Shown here: positions 10,581 to 23,086 of the stretch, one piece after another
How positions within the stretch are numbered: the stretch's first letter is position 1
How the letters are laid out: each line of letters opens with the position of its first letter
Source: JBDHUW01 sp964642385
Lineage (GTDB): Bacteria > Patescibacteriota > Gracilibacteria > Absconditabacterales > Absconditicoccaceae
Direction: 5' to 3'
Assembly: GCA_964642385.1 (NCBI GenBank)
Contig: CAZXON010000003.1
Location: 1-64,000 of the forward strand
Length of the DNA stretch: 64,000 bases
Program-made: the position numbers and the translations under genes
Notes under the pieces: model-generated
What the model was told of the DNA's origin: nothing
What the model saw: only the letters and a program-made list of their open reading frames with translations
Database searches by the model: none

Positions 10581-13500
10581 ATGACAGCAATCAACAACAA
10601 TTCAAATTTATCTGAGACTGAGAAGAGATTAGAGACGACTCCTGCTAAAGGATCTATCGAAAAAGCTTTTGACCAAGCGGTAGAAACAATTCAAAAAAGG
10701 CTCGAAAAGTCACTAAACAAGATTGCGTCCAATGTTATGTCAGATGACAAGAAAAAGGCAATTCTTTGACTTATTGAAGATATACAAGATACGGATAATA
10801 CTACATTGGAAGATGATCGTATAAATAAGATTAAATCGGTTTTAAGCGATAAAAATGTTCCTAATGATATTAAAGAACAGATCGCCTGGTTGTATGGGTA
10901 CGCAAGAGAGATTAATGATCTAGAGAGCTCTTACAAAGCAGAGTTGTGAGCGTTGGTAACGTGAATTTCTACTGAAATAACGAGTTTATTCGCCAATTTC
11001 CCTGAAAATAACGCGAAAAAAATTTCTTCTAAATTTAAAGAGGTGAAGGCAGAGGGTGTTATTCTGCCAAATGGAATTGATGTTAATAAAATATGAGATG
11101 CGCTTTCTGAAACAATCTATGATGTAACAGCCCTAGACTCGAAAAGGAATATTGCATTTCATGAACTACAAAATCTAGCGAATTCAATGAGAGGTCTTGA
11201 AAAATCAAAATATGATGGCATTCTAAGAAGAGCGAAAGATGCAGACTCCAAAAAGGAGCAGACAACAAAAACATTTACTTCTAATGCACCAAGAGAAGCT
11301 CGTTCAACAGCCAAGATAGTTAGTGACTTCTTGCAAAAAGAAATTGATGAAGAAACAGATTATGCAACAAAACAAACCAAAATAAAAAAATTAGAAACAT
11401 TTACAAGCGGTCTTTCTACAGTTTCAGATTTGTATAAACAGAATATGGATTTTGTAAGCGAGGCGAAAGTAAATGTAGAAAAATACGATGAAATTGATTC
11501 TTGAATAGCTGAGCTCAATGTGTTGAAAAAAGATCCATCTTGGGGAAAAATATTTAAAGTGATCAAGAAGACATATAATATTGACGAAAAAGACTTTTCA
11601 ATATTGACGACAGCTGCAAAACATGTAAATCTTACTGATATATTCTCAATAGTTGGCACAAGTGGATCAAAGGCATTTGATAAAAAATTTCCAGAAGGAT
11701 ACAACAGAACAGGCGACTGATGAGGTCCATTCAGGTCAGAGTTGGGAATGGCAAGAGCTGCGGCAAAAGTATACGAAAAGTACACCACTAAAAATTCAGA
11801 TGCTACTGCTAACAATAATGTACAAAAATTCCTTAATCAAGTAAGACCAATACTTGAAAATAATGATGTAACGAACTCAAAGGTCCTTTGGGAACAAATT
11901 GCTAGATTAACAACAGTAACCAATTCTGCAGAGAAAGTTAAAACAGATAAAAAATTAGCTTATATGTTATGAGATATAGATGCAAATGGTAAAGTGAACA
12001 AAGAAGATGGAGCGACTATAGCATGACTTGCTTTGTCTAATATGTATGAAAATGCAAAGGCGCAGCTTTCTGAAGCAGAGGTTGTACAGAACATTTTAGC
12101 ATTCATGAATATGGGAAAAGAAAAAGATAAAATAATAACTCTTGCTTCAACGGAAGCTGCTCTTATGAACTATTTGATTTCAAATCCTGCTGAACTTCAA
12201 TCATTGAGGAATAAGCTTTTTTTGATGGGAGAAGAAGCGATACTTATATTCAAAAAAGGCCAAAAGACAGGCGAAATAGCTACTTCCAGGTATATTGATA
12301 AAGAAGCGTTTTCTGGTGCTCTTGATGAGAAAGAAATAAGTAAACTTATAGACAAAAAGATGTGAAAATGATATTCTGAACTTTTAGCAAAGTTACAAGA
12401 ATTAGCGAAAGATCCTGCTACCAAATCAGCAGAAGCAAAAAAATATCAAGATCTAATAGATGATTTGAAAAAAAATGAAATAGAAAATCTCAAAAACATT
12501 AAACTAGAAGCGATCTGAATTGGTACTATGTTTTTAAAGAACCAGTATTTGTTAGCTAGCGCAGCAGGACAGCTTACCAACAAGACGCTTAATGAGTGGT
12601 TGTCAGAAAACACCAAAGGTCTTCTTGAGAATTTATCTTTTGTACCAGGAGTGGCTCATTTAGGGCATAAGAAATTTTGAGTTGCACTTGGAATAAATCT
12701 ATGATGAGATAAACAATGGTGAGAAATCATGACACATGGTGACCGCAGTGCAAGTTGGAATTTCTTCTCTGCGGTGAATGTCGGCCCTAGATTTACATTT
12801 GGTGTGGGTGGGAGATACTGAAGAGAGTGGCAAGTAAATGCAAACCAAATTAGAGAAAACTTTGAACAGACAACTGCAAAATATATAAATGCATGAATTT
12901 CAGCATACTATTCAGTAGATGGTGCGCATGTTGCATGAGATGTGGGATATCGTCGCGATCAACTTCGTGGTATTGAACAAAAGGGTGAGGTAATTCGTGT
13001 CGATGTTGACTTACAAAAACTTATTCAAGAAATATTGAAAAAATGATCAACAAAAAAAGAGGAGGTGTTGGAATCTTTGAAAAATGTCTTTCCAAAAACA
13101 AAACGAACTGCATGAATGGAAGCATTTGCACAAAAAATCATGAATGCCGTTGGAGCGTTCAAGTGAGTAGATAAATTGTCAGATCCTAAAGTTGCTGAAA
13201 ATGTTGCAAAATCTATTGCAGAAAATTTAGCAAGATCGTACAACAACGAACAAGTACAAGGCATGGCAAAAGTGCAATTTTCCGGAACTCGTATGATTGT
13301 AGACTTCCCAGTTAGACCAGGTGCACCTGTCGATTTGGCTATTGAAACAGTCTTGCTTTCTGTCTTCTCAAGCGTGGGCTTCACAAAATATTGAAATACT
13401 AAATGGCTCGAAGATTTAGAAAGCGTACAACAAGCAAGCGATATACTTGCAAGTGGAGCGTGATTAGATGAAAATAACGAAATTGGCTCTCGATCTGAAC

Positions 13501-15641
13501 AAACAGCTATTACGTATTTAAATAGCATTGCAAAATCAATACAACGCAAAGAAAATGCAACAACAACACGATTTTCAAAAGATAATATAAATGGAGCGCC
13601 ATATATACTTATAGATAAGGTAGCATTTGAAAAAATGAATTTTGCTATTTTGCCGGTGTTGAAACAATATGTTTGAATTTATGAAAACAAAGTAGCAATA
13701 CCAGCACTTCCATGAGTGTATACTGAATTAGCAAAGAGTACCTCTCTGATCCGCACATTAGTATTTGGATCGGTTGGAACTGGAAATACAGAACAACTTA
13801 TGTTGAGTGACATACCAGATGTACTACCTGCATTTGATAAATCTATTTTGGTTACACCACATGCGGTAGCAGAGACTATAAAATTTTTACAAGAAGAAGA
13901 CCAGCTACTCGCTCCATTGAAAGATAAAAATATAATAATAGATGAAAAAAATGGTACTGTCAAAATTACTGAAAAAGGCGAACCGGTTAAATTTGATTGA
14001 CTTAAAGGTGTTCTTAAATTCTCTGAGCTAAATGGTGATGTTAGTGTAAAATTAGATACAACTGCCAATTTGGCAACTGAACCATTAAAGATAGAGTATG
14101 TAACGCAAAAAATCATGGATATTGAACTTGGGCAACCAAATGCAGAATGGCAATCATATCTAGATAAACCAGAAGTAGAAGCGAAAATTATACAATTGAA
14201 AAATCATGGATGAACTCCTGCACAAAAAGCTGCATACATACAATATAAGACAGCAAAACAAACCAATAATCCAAAAGCCGCTATCGATGCAGTGAAAAAA
14301 ATGTGATTTAATCCTAATGAATTAGAAAACCAAGATCAAAGTATATCTATTGCGAATTTGAATTACTTGAGTGGAAAGTTTGCACTTACATCAGCTACAT
14401 GGTCTAAAGATACAAGTTCTGATAATTATGATAAATTTATTAATACAGACAATAATAAGCTTAGAGGAACGCTATCAAGAGAAAGACAAAGCAAATTGAG
14501 AGATGTTCCTTTAACAGATCTTACTACCGCAAGGCGAAAATGAGGTACTTATCAATGATTAGGCGTAAATAGTCTACAAAAATTGATAGCAAAAGAAGAA
14601 TATCTTAGTAATTGAAAAGCATCATTTGAAAACGCAAGAAAAATTACTGTTAGTATGATATGACAAGATGCTTTATATGGTTCTAAGGAATCTAAAAATG
14701 CAATTGCATTGGTATTTGGCTACGGCACAAGTTGAGTAGAAGAAAATTTTACTGGTCATCCAAAATTGGCGACCAAAAAAGACGGAGGAGGACTTTATGA
14801 AACATCAGTAAATGATACAAATCTGAAGAAATATTTTTTGGAAAATATGGGTACAAAAACGAACTATTTTGATCAATTAGCAATTGCTATCGCAGAGCAA
14901 TATAATGCAGGATTGGCTAAAACAGATCAAGTTGATGCTAAATCAATCACTCCCGAACTTATTAAAAACGCGCTTTTGGCTCAAGATGACGCAGGTCGCA
15001 TAATAACAATAGATGACAAAACAATCCCAATTTGAGCAGAGTTTTCATTCGCTTTTTATGCAGAGTGTTTCAACGAATCTCTTGTTATGAAAAATCTTAC
15101 AGTAACAAAAGAGACAAAATCTGATGTAAAAATTGAAGATAAAGTATATGAGAACTTGGCAAATACAACACAAACAGCTACTAGAAATCAAATTGGGATA
15201 AATGCGTGAGTGTGACGTGTTATTAACAAGGGTCCCAAAAGTGAAACACATACAGACCAGTTAGAAATAACCAGTGAAACCACAACTTGACAAGTTGTAA
15301 AAAATGAAAATGGGGATCGAGTTTTTACGAATGGTAAAGAAGAATACCCTTTAATGCAACAAAATTGAAAATTATATCTTAATCAAGGCGGAAATCAGGT
15401 CTTTGTTGCAGATGTGCCAAATGAGGTTGTTGATATTTTTGGTTCAACTCAACAAACGACTGAGGTTTCCATTACTATTACAAAAAAACCAGTAAATGAT
15501 ATTCTTGAAAATACAATGAAAATAGAAACAACCGAATGATATTGGGAGATTCCTATCTATTTGCTTACTAACGGTTATTATGCAACAGATTCTAGGAAAC
15601 CAAAATATACTCAAAAAAACGAAACTGATAAAACCGACTAA
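10581..15641 (+). CDS. Very large hypothetical protein, 1686 aa
   Basis: One uninterrupted frame of 5 kb exists only with TGA as Gly. The first 650 residues are charged and predicted helical, with an EF-hand/dockerin-like loop 'DIDANGKVNKEDGA' near residue 463. The middle (about 700-780) has a glycine/aromatic beta-rich section ('FTFGVGGRYGREWQV', 'YYSVDGAHVAGDVGYRR') resembling the strands of an outer-surface beta sheet. The rest mixes helical and beta segments. No signal peptide or transmembrane helix is evident. It is followed by a promoter, a small membrane protein and the large secreted DUF11 protein. Function unknown. Confidence 0.8.
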
Positions 15642-15666
15642 AATTAAACAGATCTCAATAAAAGCA

Positions 15667-15694
15667 TTGACATATCTGTTTATATTTATATAAT
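15667..15694 (+). promoter_or_regulatory. Consensus promoter giving a nearly leaderless mRNA
   Basis: TTGACA (15667-15672), 16 nt, TATAAT (15689-15694): both hexamers are perfect consensus. The expected start site is near 15701, only about 7 nt before the ATG at 15708. Confidence 0.8.
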
Positions 15695-15707
15695 TAATCC
15701 ATATAAA

Positions 15708-15980
15708 ATGAAAAAAAACACAATATACTGAATACTATTAATTATTCTTGTTATTGCTTGCTGATGGTATTTAGTTACACAAACTACTTTTCTGAAAATT
15801 AACACTAAACTGAATCAGGATACTAGAGTTGAATTGGAGCAGAGTGGGGCGGTGATTATACACGACGACTCGCTTGAAAGCGATCAGCAAGAATCTATTG
15901 ATATATCTTCATGAGTTTCTCAAAGAAATGAATCAATTGTTATTAAGACGACTTGAGATGTGGTAGACTTATTCAAATAA
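15708..15980 (+). CDS. Small membrane-anchored protein, 90 aa
   Basis: A basic start (MKKN) leads into one hydrophobic helix (about residues 6-21, 'YGILLIILVIACGWYLV'), followed by a roughly 65-residue acidic, Ser/Glu-rich outside segment. A Cys inside the helix could suggest a lipoprotein, but the lipobox is poor, so a simple signal anchor is more likely. It sits under a consensus promoter and 31 nt before the large DUF11 surface protein, suggesting co-expression. No family recognised. Confidence 0.75.
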
Positions 15981-16011
15981 CATATCCATATTTACTCCTT
16001 TTTTAAAGAAA

Positions 16012-19000
16012 ATGAGAACGAAACCTTTTATAAAAACATTGTGAATAGCTGCCGTTATGACGGGAGCATTCTTATTTAGTGGTATTTCCCATGCTGCCTC
16101 TTTCACATTGACAACAGCTCCAAGCATGTTGACTCCTAGCGTATGTCAAGATGGAGGTACTAAATATACTAATAAACGTTATTATCAGGGTACAACATTT
16201 ATGCCTTATGATGTTTTCACCAGTACATCCCAATATAATTGGTTGATAACTGCAGATGCATCACAAAGTAACATATCACTGTATAATCCATATGGATGAT
16301 TTACAATACAATGAGGTTCTGAAGCGTTTTCATTGATTTCAAATAGTAAACCATCAAATATCAGCTCAGTGATTGCAGCTATGAATATAGATGGAACCGT
16401 TGCTACTGTCTGATCGCAACCATCAGCTACTTCAATAGGATTGCAGATAGTATATTCAGTTGCGAGGTTTCCGTTGTTGGCATGAAATAGCAATAATCAA
16501 GGTGTTTATACAGAATATTTACCAAATTGATTATTCGGGACAGCAACAACTTGGCAAATCAAAAATTATGCTATTAATTTAAAAGATAAACAATCCTGAA
16601 ACGAATGTGCAAACTATTATGTTTCTTGGTGTGGCGATGGAATCGTTGATAATGGAAGTGCATTGCCAGCATGAGTAGCAAAAACTGATGCATATGGATA
16701 CAACATTTGGAATGGGACAACAAATTCTATGAATAAGGGTGAGCAATGTGATCTTGGAACACAAAATGGCAAACCGTGATCACTGTGTTCAGCAACTTGT
16801 ACAACCATCATCAAACCTGTTATTCCTGATGTATCAATCGTGAAATCAGTCGTATGAAATGTAGCATGATATATCACAGGTGATGCAATCACATATAAAC
16901 TTATTGTAAGGAATATTGGTTCTGGAACCGCTACAAATGTTATTGTCGCTGATCAACTTCCAGCCGGTGTTACATATACTGCTGGATCAACTAGGTTTTC
17001 TAATGGAACAGCAATAGAACCAACATACAATGCGACATCGAATACACTTCGTTGGAATATGGGGAATATGCCAGCAGGGTACTACAATGAAATTACATTT
17101 TCTGTAAAATTAAATATTGCTCCATATTGTGCGCCGTTCAAGAATGATGCAACGATAGCACCAGACGCAAAAGATGGTGAAATAAATACAACGAATAATA
17201 ACTCAACAGCAACTTTCACCACATCGTGTGACAATCCTGATGTGCTTACAACCAAGAAAGTAGAGGCGATTTCAGGCTCATATATGCCTGGACAAACAGT
17301 GAAATATACGCTAACATACAAAAATCAAGGAGCTGGAACAGCGAATGGAGTAGTAGTTACTGATACACTTCCTACGCAAGTGACATACGTTGCAAATTCA
17401 TCTCTTTCTAGTCCAGATATTGGACAACCAATTGTCAATGGAAATAAACTTACATGGAATATTGGAACGCTTGCACCAAATGCAGGTGGTACCATAACAA
17501 TATATGTGAAAATTGGTGCTTCTACGCCAGTTTGTAGTGCACTCAAAATACATAATGATTTGACAATTTCTGCAACGAACGAGCCAAATACATTGCTAGA
17601 GAACAACCCTTCATGGGCAGAGTTTTACATGTGATGTGTTGATCTTCGATCAACAAAAGAAGTTGATAAAGCAGTTGCGGTGGCTGGAGATACTCTAACA
17701 TATACGATAAACTATGGAAATAGTGGAACAGTTGCACGACCAGGAACAGTGACTGATACGCTTCCTGCAAAAACAGAGTATATAATCAACTCTGCAACAT
17801 CTACACCGAATGTTGGACAACCAACTGTAAATGGTCAAACGCTTACATGGAATGTTGGAACATTGCAACCAGGTGCAAGATGAACTATCACAATCAAAGC
17901 CAAAATTCCTAGCACACTAGCAGCAAAAGAGGAATTCCTAAATAAAGTATGTATCACAGACGACAACAATTTCAATAATAATAATTGTGATGACGCCATC
18001 ACGAAAACAAACTCATACTTCGATCTGTCAATCAACAAAACACCAAAGGAAAGAAATGTAGTAATAGGNNNNNNNNNNNNNNNNNNNNNNNNNNNNNNNN
18101 NNNNNNNNNNNNNNNNNNNNNNNNNNNNNNNNNNNNNNNNNNNNNNNNNNNNNNNNNNNNNNNNNNNNACAACGAAGACGACACATCAAATGGAGTTATC
18201 ATACCACCGACAACGAAACCATACTTCGATCTGTCAATCAACAAAACACCAAAGGAAAGAAATGTAGTAATAGGTGATGAGTTTGATTACACACTAACTG
18301 TAACAAACAGTGGAACAGTAGGAGTAAATGGATTTACAGTAAAAGACTATCTACCAAAGGGACTAGAGTTTGTCTCTGCGAGCAATAACGGAACATATAC
18401 AGCTACTACCAAAACGATAGTGTGGAACAATTTGAATATAGGCGCAGTAGGTTCATTTAACCTAACAGTGAAAGTGAAATACGTATGACCAATCTCAAAC
18501 GGAAGAGAAACGAACTACACAGAAATATGTGACTACAATGGAGTAGGAGCAGGAAACGGACAAGACAGCACAAAACCGTATGACACAGACTCAAACCCAT
18601 GTAACGGCACTGGCAACAACGAAGACGACACATCAAATGGAGTTATCATACCACCGACAACGAAACCATATTTTGATCTAAGCATCAACAAACTCGTGAA
18701 TGGAAAAAAATCTATCCAAGCACATTCAGGAGATATTATAGATTTCTCTTTGGTTGTAACAAATGCATGACCAGATACAGCGACTAACTTCACAGTAAAA
18801 GACTATCTACCAGCTGGATTCGTTTTTGTACAAGCATCAGCAAATTCAAAATACGCTTCAAATACAGCAGGTGATGCTACTCCTGGCACATTAATATGGA
18901 CAGGATTGACATTGAAATCGTGAGAAACAACGACTCTTACGTTCAAAGCGAGATATGTTGATGAGGTAACGAGAACAAACTATACTGAAATATGTGACTA

Positions 19001-21155
19001 CAACGGCATGGGCCAAGATACGACAAAATCATATGACATAGATTCAATTCCATGTAATGGAACATGAAATAACGAAGATGATACATCAAACGCATCAGTG
19101 AATCCAGTAAATAATTATTTTGATCTTTCATTGGAAAAAACTATTAACAATCTAAAGACTCTTCCAAATGTGGTAAAGGGTACTGAGGTTATAATTACGC
19201 TTACTGTAACAAACAGTGGAACGGTAGGAGTAAATGGATTTTCAGTGAAAGATTATATGCCTGCAGATCTTGAGTATAAAGAAGGTTCGACACTCGTAAA
19301 CTCATCGTTGACTAATGCAACAGCTGTGTACTCATGAAGTAATAGGCAATTGTTGATTAGCAATTTAACAATTCCTGCAAAGGGTTCATTGACTATAACA
19401 TTCAAGGCAGTTTACAATGGAACCGTAGAAAGAACAAACTACGCTGAGATATGTGAATACAATGGTAAGGCTTCTGTTGGCGAGAATCCAAAAGATATAG
19501 ATTCTGACCCATGTAATAAAGGAGCGAATCCATGAACTGAGGATGATGAAGCATCAGCAAAAATAACACCATATACTTCTGGTGGAGGATGTACTAGCAA
19601 CTGTGGAGGATGAACTAATTTTTATTGTGGTGATGGAATTGTACATAGACCAAATAGTCAATGAGTATATGAAATTTGTGATGAATGAAATCTTTCTAAT
19701 ACGAGTGATCCATTTAGATTCGGTTCTGGCGCAGTTATTACTCAATGAGCGCTGAAAGGAAGATTCTGTTATTGACCTAAGTCAAACTATCCATGTCAAG
19801 TGAAAGCAGCACCTGAAAATGTAGATGCTCCGACTTGTGGATATATAGATCCTCCGTCAATACAGTCAAATGAATATTTGCCATTTTGGTGGGATATTGA
19901 GTCAAAATTAAGTGGAACAGATTTAGATAATACTGATTTTGTGCCTAGCTGTATCTCTTGAAATGCTGCATCTAACAAACTTCAAATTCTTAGAAATTCT
20001 GTACAGTGTGAATTTACAGTACAAAATGCAAAAAGCGATACCATTGAACAATTTACACAGAATTGCTTTAATACAAGGTCAAACACATTAGTAAATACGG
20101 CTTATGGTAGTATATTGAAATCAATGTGATACAATGTAAATGAGTATCTAACACCAGCATGATTTGATGCAAGAAAATTTAATTTTAAACCATCGGTGCT
20201 AGGAGAGCATTCTATAGATATGAAGATTATTTCTTATAGTACTTGTAATGTTAACTCTTCGTGAAATCTAGATGGTACATCAATACAAGTAACCACAAAC
20301 ACTATGGAAAGAGTTTGTCAAATGAACTTCGTCGTTACCAAACCATATATGGTTTCAAGAGGTGCGCTTGGTAACTTCGCAACAGATTCTCTTACATCAT
20401 TCCTCCAATTCCCAAATGGTTCACCTGTATTCACAACATGAGTGCCTGCTTTAACAACGAATTATGATCCAGGTACCGAAGTATCAACAGCAGTTAATAA
20501 GCTTATAGCAGACTATCAAAAAATTGCTATGAAAGCTGATGGAGCAACATTTAAATCAAATGAAGGTTCGAATGTTACCGTTTACAAAGTACCTAATAAA
20601 GAGGTATATATATTCTCTGCAAATAATGACAATGCTACTATTACCGTTGGTCAAGCTGGAACATATCCAAACAAACCATTTACATTGATCATTACAAAAG
20701 GAAATTTGGTCGTAAAAGGCAATTTAACAAACAGTAATGGTATGTTTATCGTGCAAAATGGAGATATTCGCTTTTCAGCAGAAAATTGTAATACTCAACA
20801 AAAAGTAAATGGTATTTTCATCTCTCTGAAAGATATTACATCAGATGCTTGATTCGGTTCTAGAAGAAAATCAGCTCATAATACGAACCTTTCAGAAGAG
20901 TGGTGTAACGCATGAGATATTACTATAAATTGAGTTCTTATTGGTAAAAATATCCGCGAATCAGAGAATGCAGCAGATAGTCTCCTTGCAACCAGAAGAT
21001 CAAATGCAAACGAATGGTTCAATGGAAATTCTGATAAACAACAATACTTGCTTGATCATGGGGCAGTTGTCCTCAAATACAATCCAGACATATTTAATAA
21101 CCTCCCTCCAGGAGCAGACACATTAGCAGAAATATTGAACGTGTATAAAAAATAG
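16012..21155 (+). CDS. Large secreted surface protein with DUF11-type repeats
   Basis: A signal peptide ending 'GISHAA' (about residues 1-31) is followed by a roughly 240-residue N-terminal domain with 'CGDGIVDNG' and paired cysteines. Tandem DUF11/conserved-repeat domains follow (Ig-like, about 120-150 aa each), recognisable by 'TYKLIVRNIGSGTATNVIV', 'YTLTYKNQGAGTANGVVVTD' and 'DYTLTVTNSGTVGVNGF'. Repeats end with 'NYTEICDYNG' and an acidic 'GNNEDDTSN' hinge. The C-terminal 550 residues are non-repetitive, start with 'CTSNCGGG' and a second 'YCGDGIVH', and may be a pectate-lyase-like or adhesive domain. A 100-N gap lies within near-identical repeats, so length and repeat number are unknown (at least 1,680 aa). 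Likely an adhesin or S-layer-like protein. Confidence 0.85.
18069..18168. other. Scaffold gap (100 N) in the DUF11 repeats
   Basis: The gap is flanked by near-identical repeat sequence: the 53 nt ending at 18068 recur at 18224-18276, and 18171 onward recurs near 18619. The frame differs by the arbitrary gap length only. The true number of repeats cannot be read here. Confidence 0.9.
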
Positions 21156-21195
21156 TTCTCCTTATAGATAAATTTATCTAGCAGAACAAAAGAAA

Positions 21196-21222
21196 AACAG
21201 GTCGCGAATGGCCTGTTTTTTT
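21196..21222 (+). terminator. Terminator of the DUF11 surface protein gene
   Basis: AACAGGTC/GGCCTGTT (8 bp with one G-U, loop GCGAAT) followed by seven T, 40 nt after the stop codon. Confidence 0.9.
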
Positions 21223-21290
21223 GGATTAATTGATTAATTATAAATTGTTAATGATTAATGTTTAGTATTAATTTACAATTAATAATTAAT

Positions 21291-21345
21291 AATTCGTCTC
21301 TTTTCTTTTTGCGACCAGTTGAAGTTGGCTTTTACAGAGGCATTA
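21291..21345 (+). repeat. Structured intergenic element, partial copy C
   Basis: ATTCGTCTCTTTTCTTTTTG followed by CAGAGGCAT and TTTT matches the centre and end of copies A and B. It abuts the nusB stop codon, and the left inverted repeat is missing. AT-rich repeats of the TTAATGATTAATG type precede it. Confidence 0.5.
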
Positions 21346-21918
21346 TTTTGATCCGCCATCCTTTTGCACCTCTTCTTCAGCTGTGATAACTTTGTGTAAA
21401 ATTCAGTTAATCAATTTAGGAGATCATTGGTCACCATATTTTTTCGCGAGCTCGATTGTCTCATTCAAAATTACTTCTTTTGGTGTTTTCATAAGTTTGA
21501 ATTCCGCATATCACAAAAGAAAAATTACCCTATCCATGATATCCATATCTTCGTAACGGAATGTTGAAGCATACGCATTTATTAGATCGGGGAGTTTGTC
21601 TGCATATTTATCATAAGCAACAATCATCGTATCAATATAGTCAGCATCTATGCCGTTTTCAGATCATTTTTCAAAACAATTTTTCGCTATATATGTCATA
21701 TCAGCATCATATCACTTCTGCGTAAATGTTTCATTAAGCGACTTTGCAAGCGTTTGTGTGTCCATCTCATCCTTTTGTTCCAAAGCGGAATTAGTGATAT
21801 CAATATCACAGATCTCTTTGAGAATATGGTCGTTTTCAGCAATCGCGTGAGAGGTGTATTTCTCATACAGATAGGTGAGTACCATTTTCCTTGCTACAAT
21901 ACGAGCTTTGATATTCAT
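21343..21918 (-). CDS. nusB: Transcription antitermination factor NusB
   Basis: The 191-aa product has the NusB fold: N-terminal 'KARIVARKMVLTYLYEK' (family pattern RR-x-AR-x-x-A-x-x-x-LY) and the C-terminal signature 'KKYGDQGSPKLINGILHKV', which matches the highly conserved Y-x-D-x-x-SP-KFINGVLD region. NusB with NusE (S10) binds boxA in rRNA leaders and supports antitermination. It is longer than the usual 140-150 aa because of an extra central helical part. An upstream ATG (21942) is possible, but the start at 21918 fits the family. It ends the long minus-strand ribosomal/RNA-polymerase block. Confidence 0.9.
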
Positions 21919-22013
21919 TTTTGAAATGACGTATAAATACATTCACAGTACATAAATACTGTACAAAATCAACATAGAAAGGACAGATCGTATATTTCCG
22001 CTTTCGACGAACA

Positions 22014-22074
22014 TGTCCGCCCCATCCGACACGAACAAGCCACCCGCATACGATGCGGACAACAACTTCGTTGT
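22014..22074 (-). repeat. Hairpin + closed-stem element, copy R3
   Basis: Read on the minus strand: hairpin ACAAC-GAA-GTTGT, then TGTCCGC, a 34-nt interior, GCGGACA. The interior contains the CCGCAT/ATGCGG pair. It lies between rpmF and nusB in the sense orientation of those genes. Confidence 0.6.
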
Positions 22075-22086
22075 AAAACACAATCT

Positions 22087-22109
22087 AAAAAACCCCAATG
22101 TGTCTGGGG
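22087..22109 (-). terminator. Terminator between rpmF and nusB
   Basis: CCCCA/TGGGG with flanking A/T pairs and a T-run on the minus strand. It suggests that rpmF transcripts mostly end here and nusB is expressed by read-through or its own promoter. Confidence 0.7.
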
Positions 22110-22164
22110 CTTTTGGTCGGTTGGGATATGTCAAATATTATAATTCTATTGACGAATTATGCTA

Positions 22165-22392
22165 CTATGCTTCAAGAATTTTCTTACCACCCTTTGCCTT
22201 GATAGTAATTACTTGTTTCCCTTTGTAGTATCCACAATGGTGACAAACTCTATGAGAAAGGTGGTATTTACCACAATTACTACACTTTGTGAGTGCGTAC
22301 GAATCAGATAGACTGTTTAAGTTCACTCTCAATCGAGTAGAGTGTCTCATGTTTTTTTTATGGATCGAGATTTTTTTTCTAGGAGTTGCCAT
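22165..22392 (-). CDS. rpmF: 50S ribosomal protein bL32
   Basis: The 75-aa product opens 'MATPRKKISIHKKNMRHS', close to the bL32 consensus start, and carries the zinc-ribbon cysteines as CSNC and CHHC, so it is the zinc-binding (C+) form. It binds 23S rRNA near the exit tunnel. The tail 'KQVITIKAKGGKKILEA' is longer than in many bacteria. There is no in-frame TGA. It follows rpmA by 29 nt. Confidence 0.95.
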   Translation of the reverse strand: MATPRKKISIHKKNMRHSTRLRVNLNSLSDSYALTKCSNCGKYHLSHRVCHHCGYYKGKQVITIKAKGGKKILEA

Positions 22393-22421
22393 GGTGGATT
22401 AGAACATTATGAAGTAAGTAA

Positions 22422-22925
22422 TTATTTAGCTGTCTTTTTTGCAGGCGCTTTTTTAGCTACAGGAGCTTTCGCTGGTTTCTCAACCTTTACAACAGTTTCT
22501 TTTTTTGCAACTGGCGCTTTCGCTGGTTTTTCAGCTTTTGCAGGTGCTTCTTTTTTGGCAATTGGTGCTTTTTTAACAGCAGGAGCCTTCGTCGGTTTCT
22601 CAACCTTCGTAGCAGCATCTTTTAGAGCTTTGTTAGAAAGAACCTCTTCTGGAGTAAGTACTTCTACAACAGTTTTAAGATACTTTCTTCCATCGAACCT
22701 TGTGATATTTTTCTTTTTGAAGGTAACAATACCATCGATAAGAGCGTGGATAGTAAAATCATTACTCTTATAAGTATTTTTTCCTGCTTCGTATTTATCT
22801 CCTTTTTGTCTGAGAAGAATATTGCCTGCTACTGCAGGTTGTCCACCGAAGAGTTTGAGTCATCTAAACTTAGGTTTCGAGTCTCTGAGGTTTTTAGCCG
22901 ACCCCGCGGCTTTCTTGTGTGCCAT
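22422..22925 (-). CDS. rpmA: 50S ribosomal protein bL27 with a long Lys/Ala/Pro tail
   Basis: Residues 1-75 are bL27: 'MAHKKAAGSAKNLRDSKPK' and 'GLKLFGGQPAVAGNILLRQK' match the conserved N-terminus that reaches the peptidyl-transferase centre. There is no cleavable extension before MAHKK. The remaining roughly 90 residues are unusual: an acidic/basic linker then imperfect repeats of 'EKPAKAPVAKKE' type, resembling histone-H1-like tails. The total of 167 aa is about twice the family length. The usual partner rplU (bL21) is not adjacent; rpoC lies upstream. Confidence 0.93.
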
Positions 22926-23086
22926 AGTAGTTTTATCGTACAAATAAACAGTATTGGTTTCTAAATTTGCTTGATACCTTATTTTCCCAGAAGGATACCA
23001 AGAATTATAGAAATAATTTTATGTATTTTTTCATAACCCTACGATTATAGGAATTCGTAGAGGTATTTCAAGGTTATTAGTGATTT

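Noticed and set aside
21943..22228. Several overlapping open frames between nusB and rpmF
   Set aside because: They run through the R3 element and the rpmF terminator on either strand and show no protein-like features.
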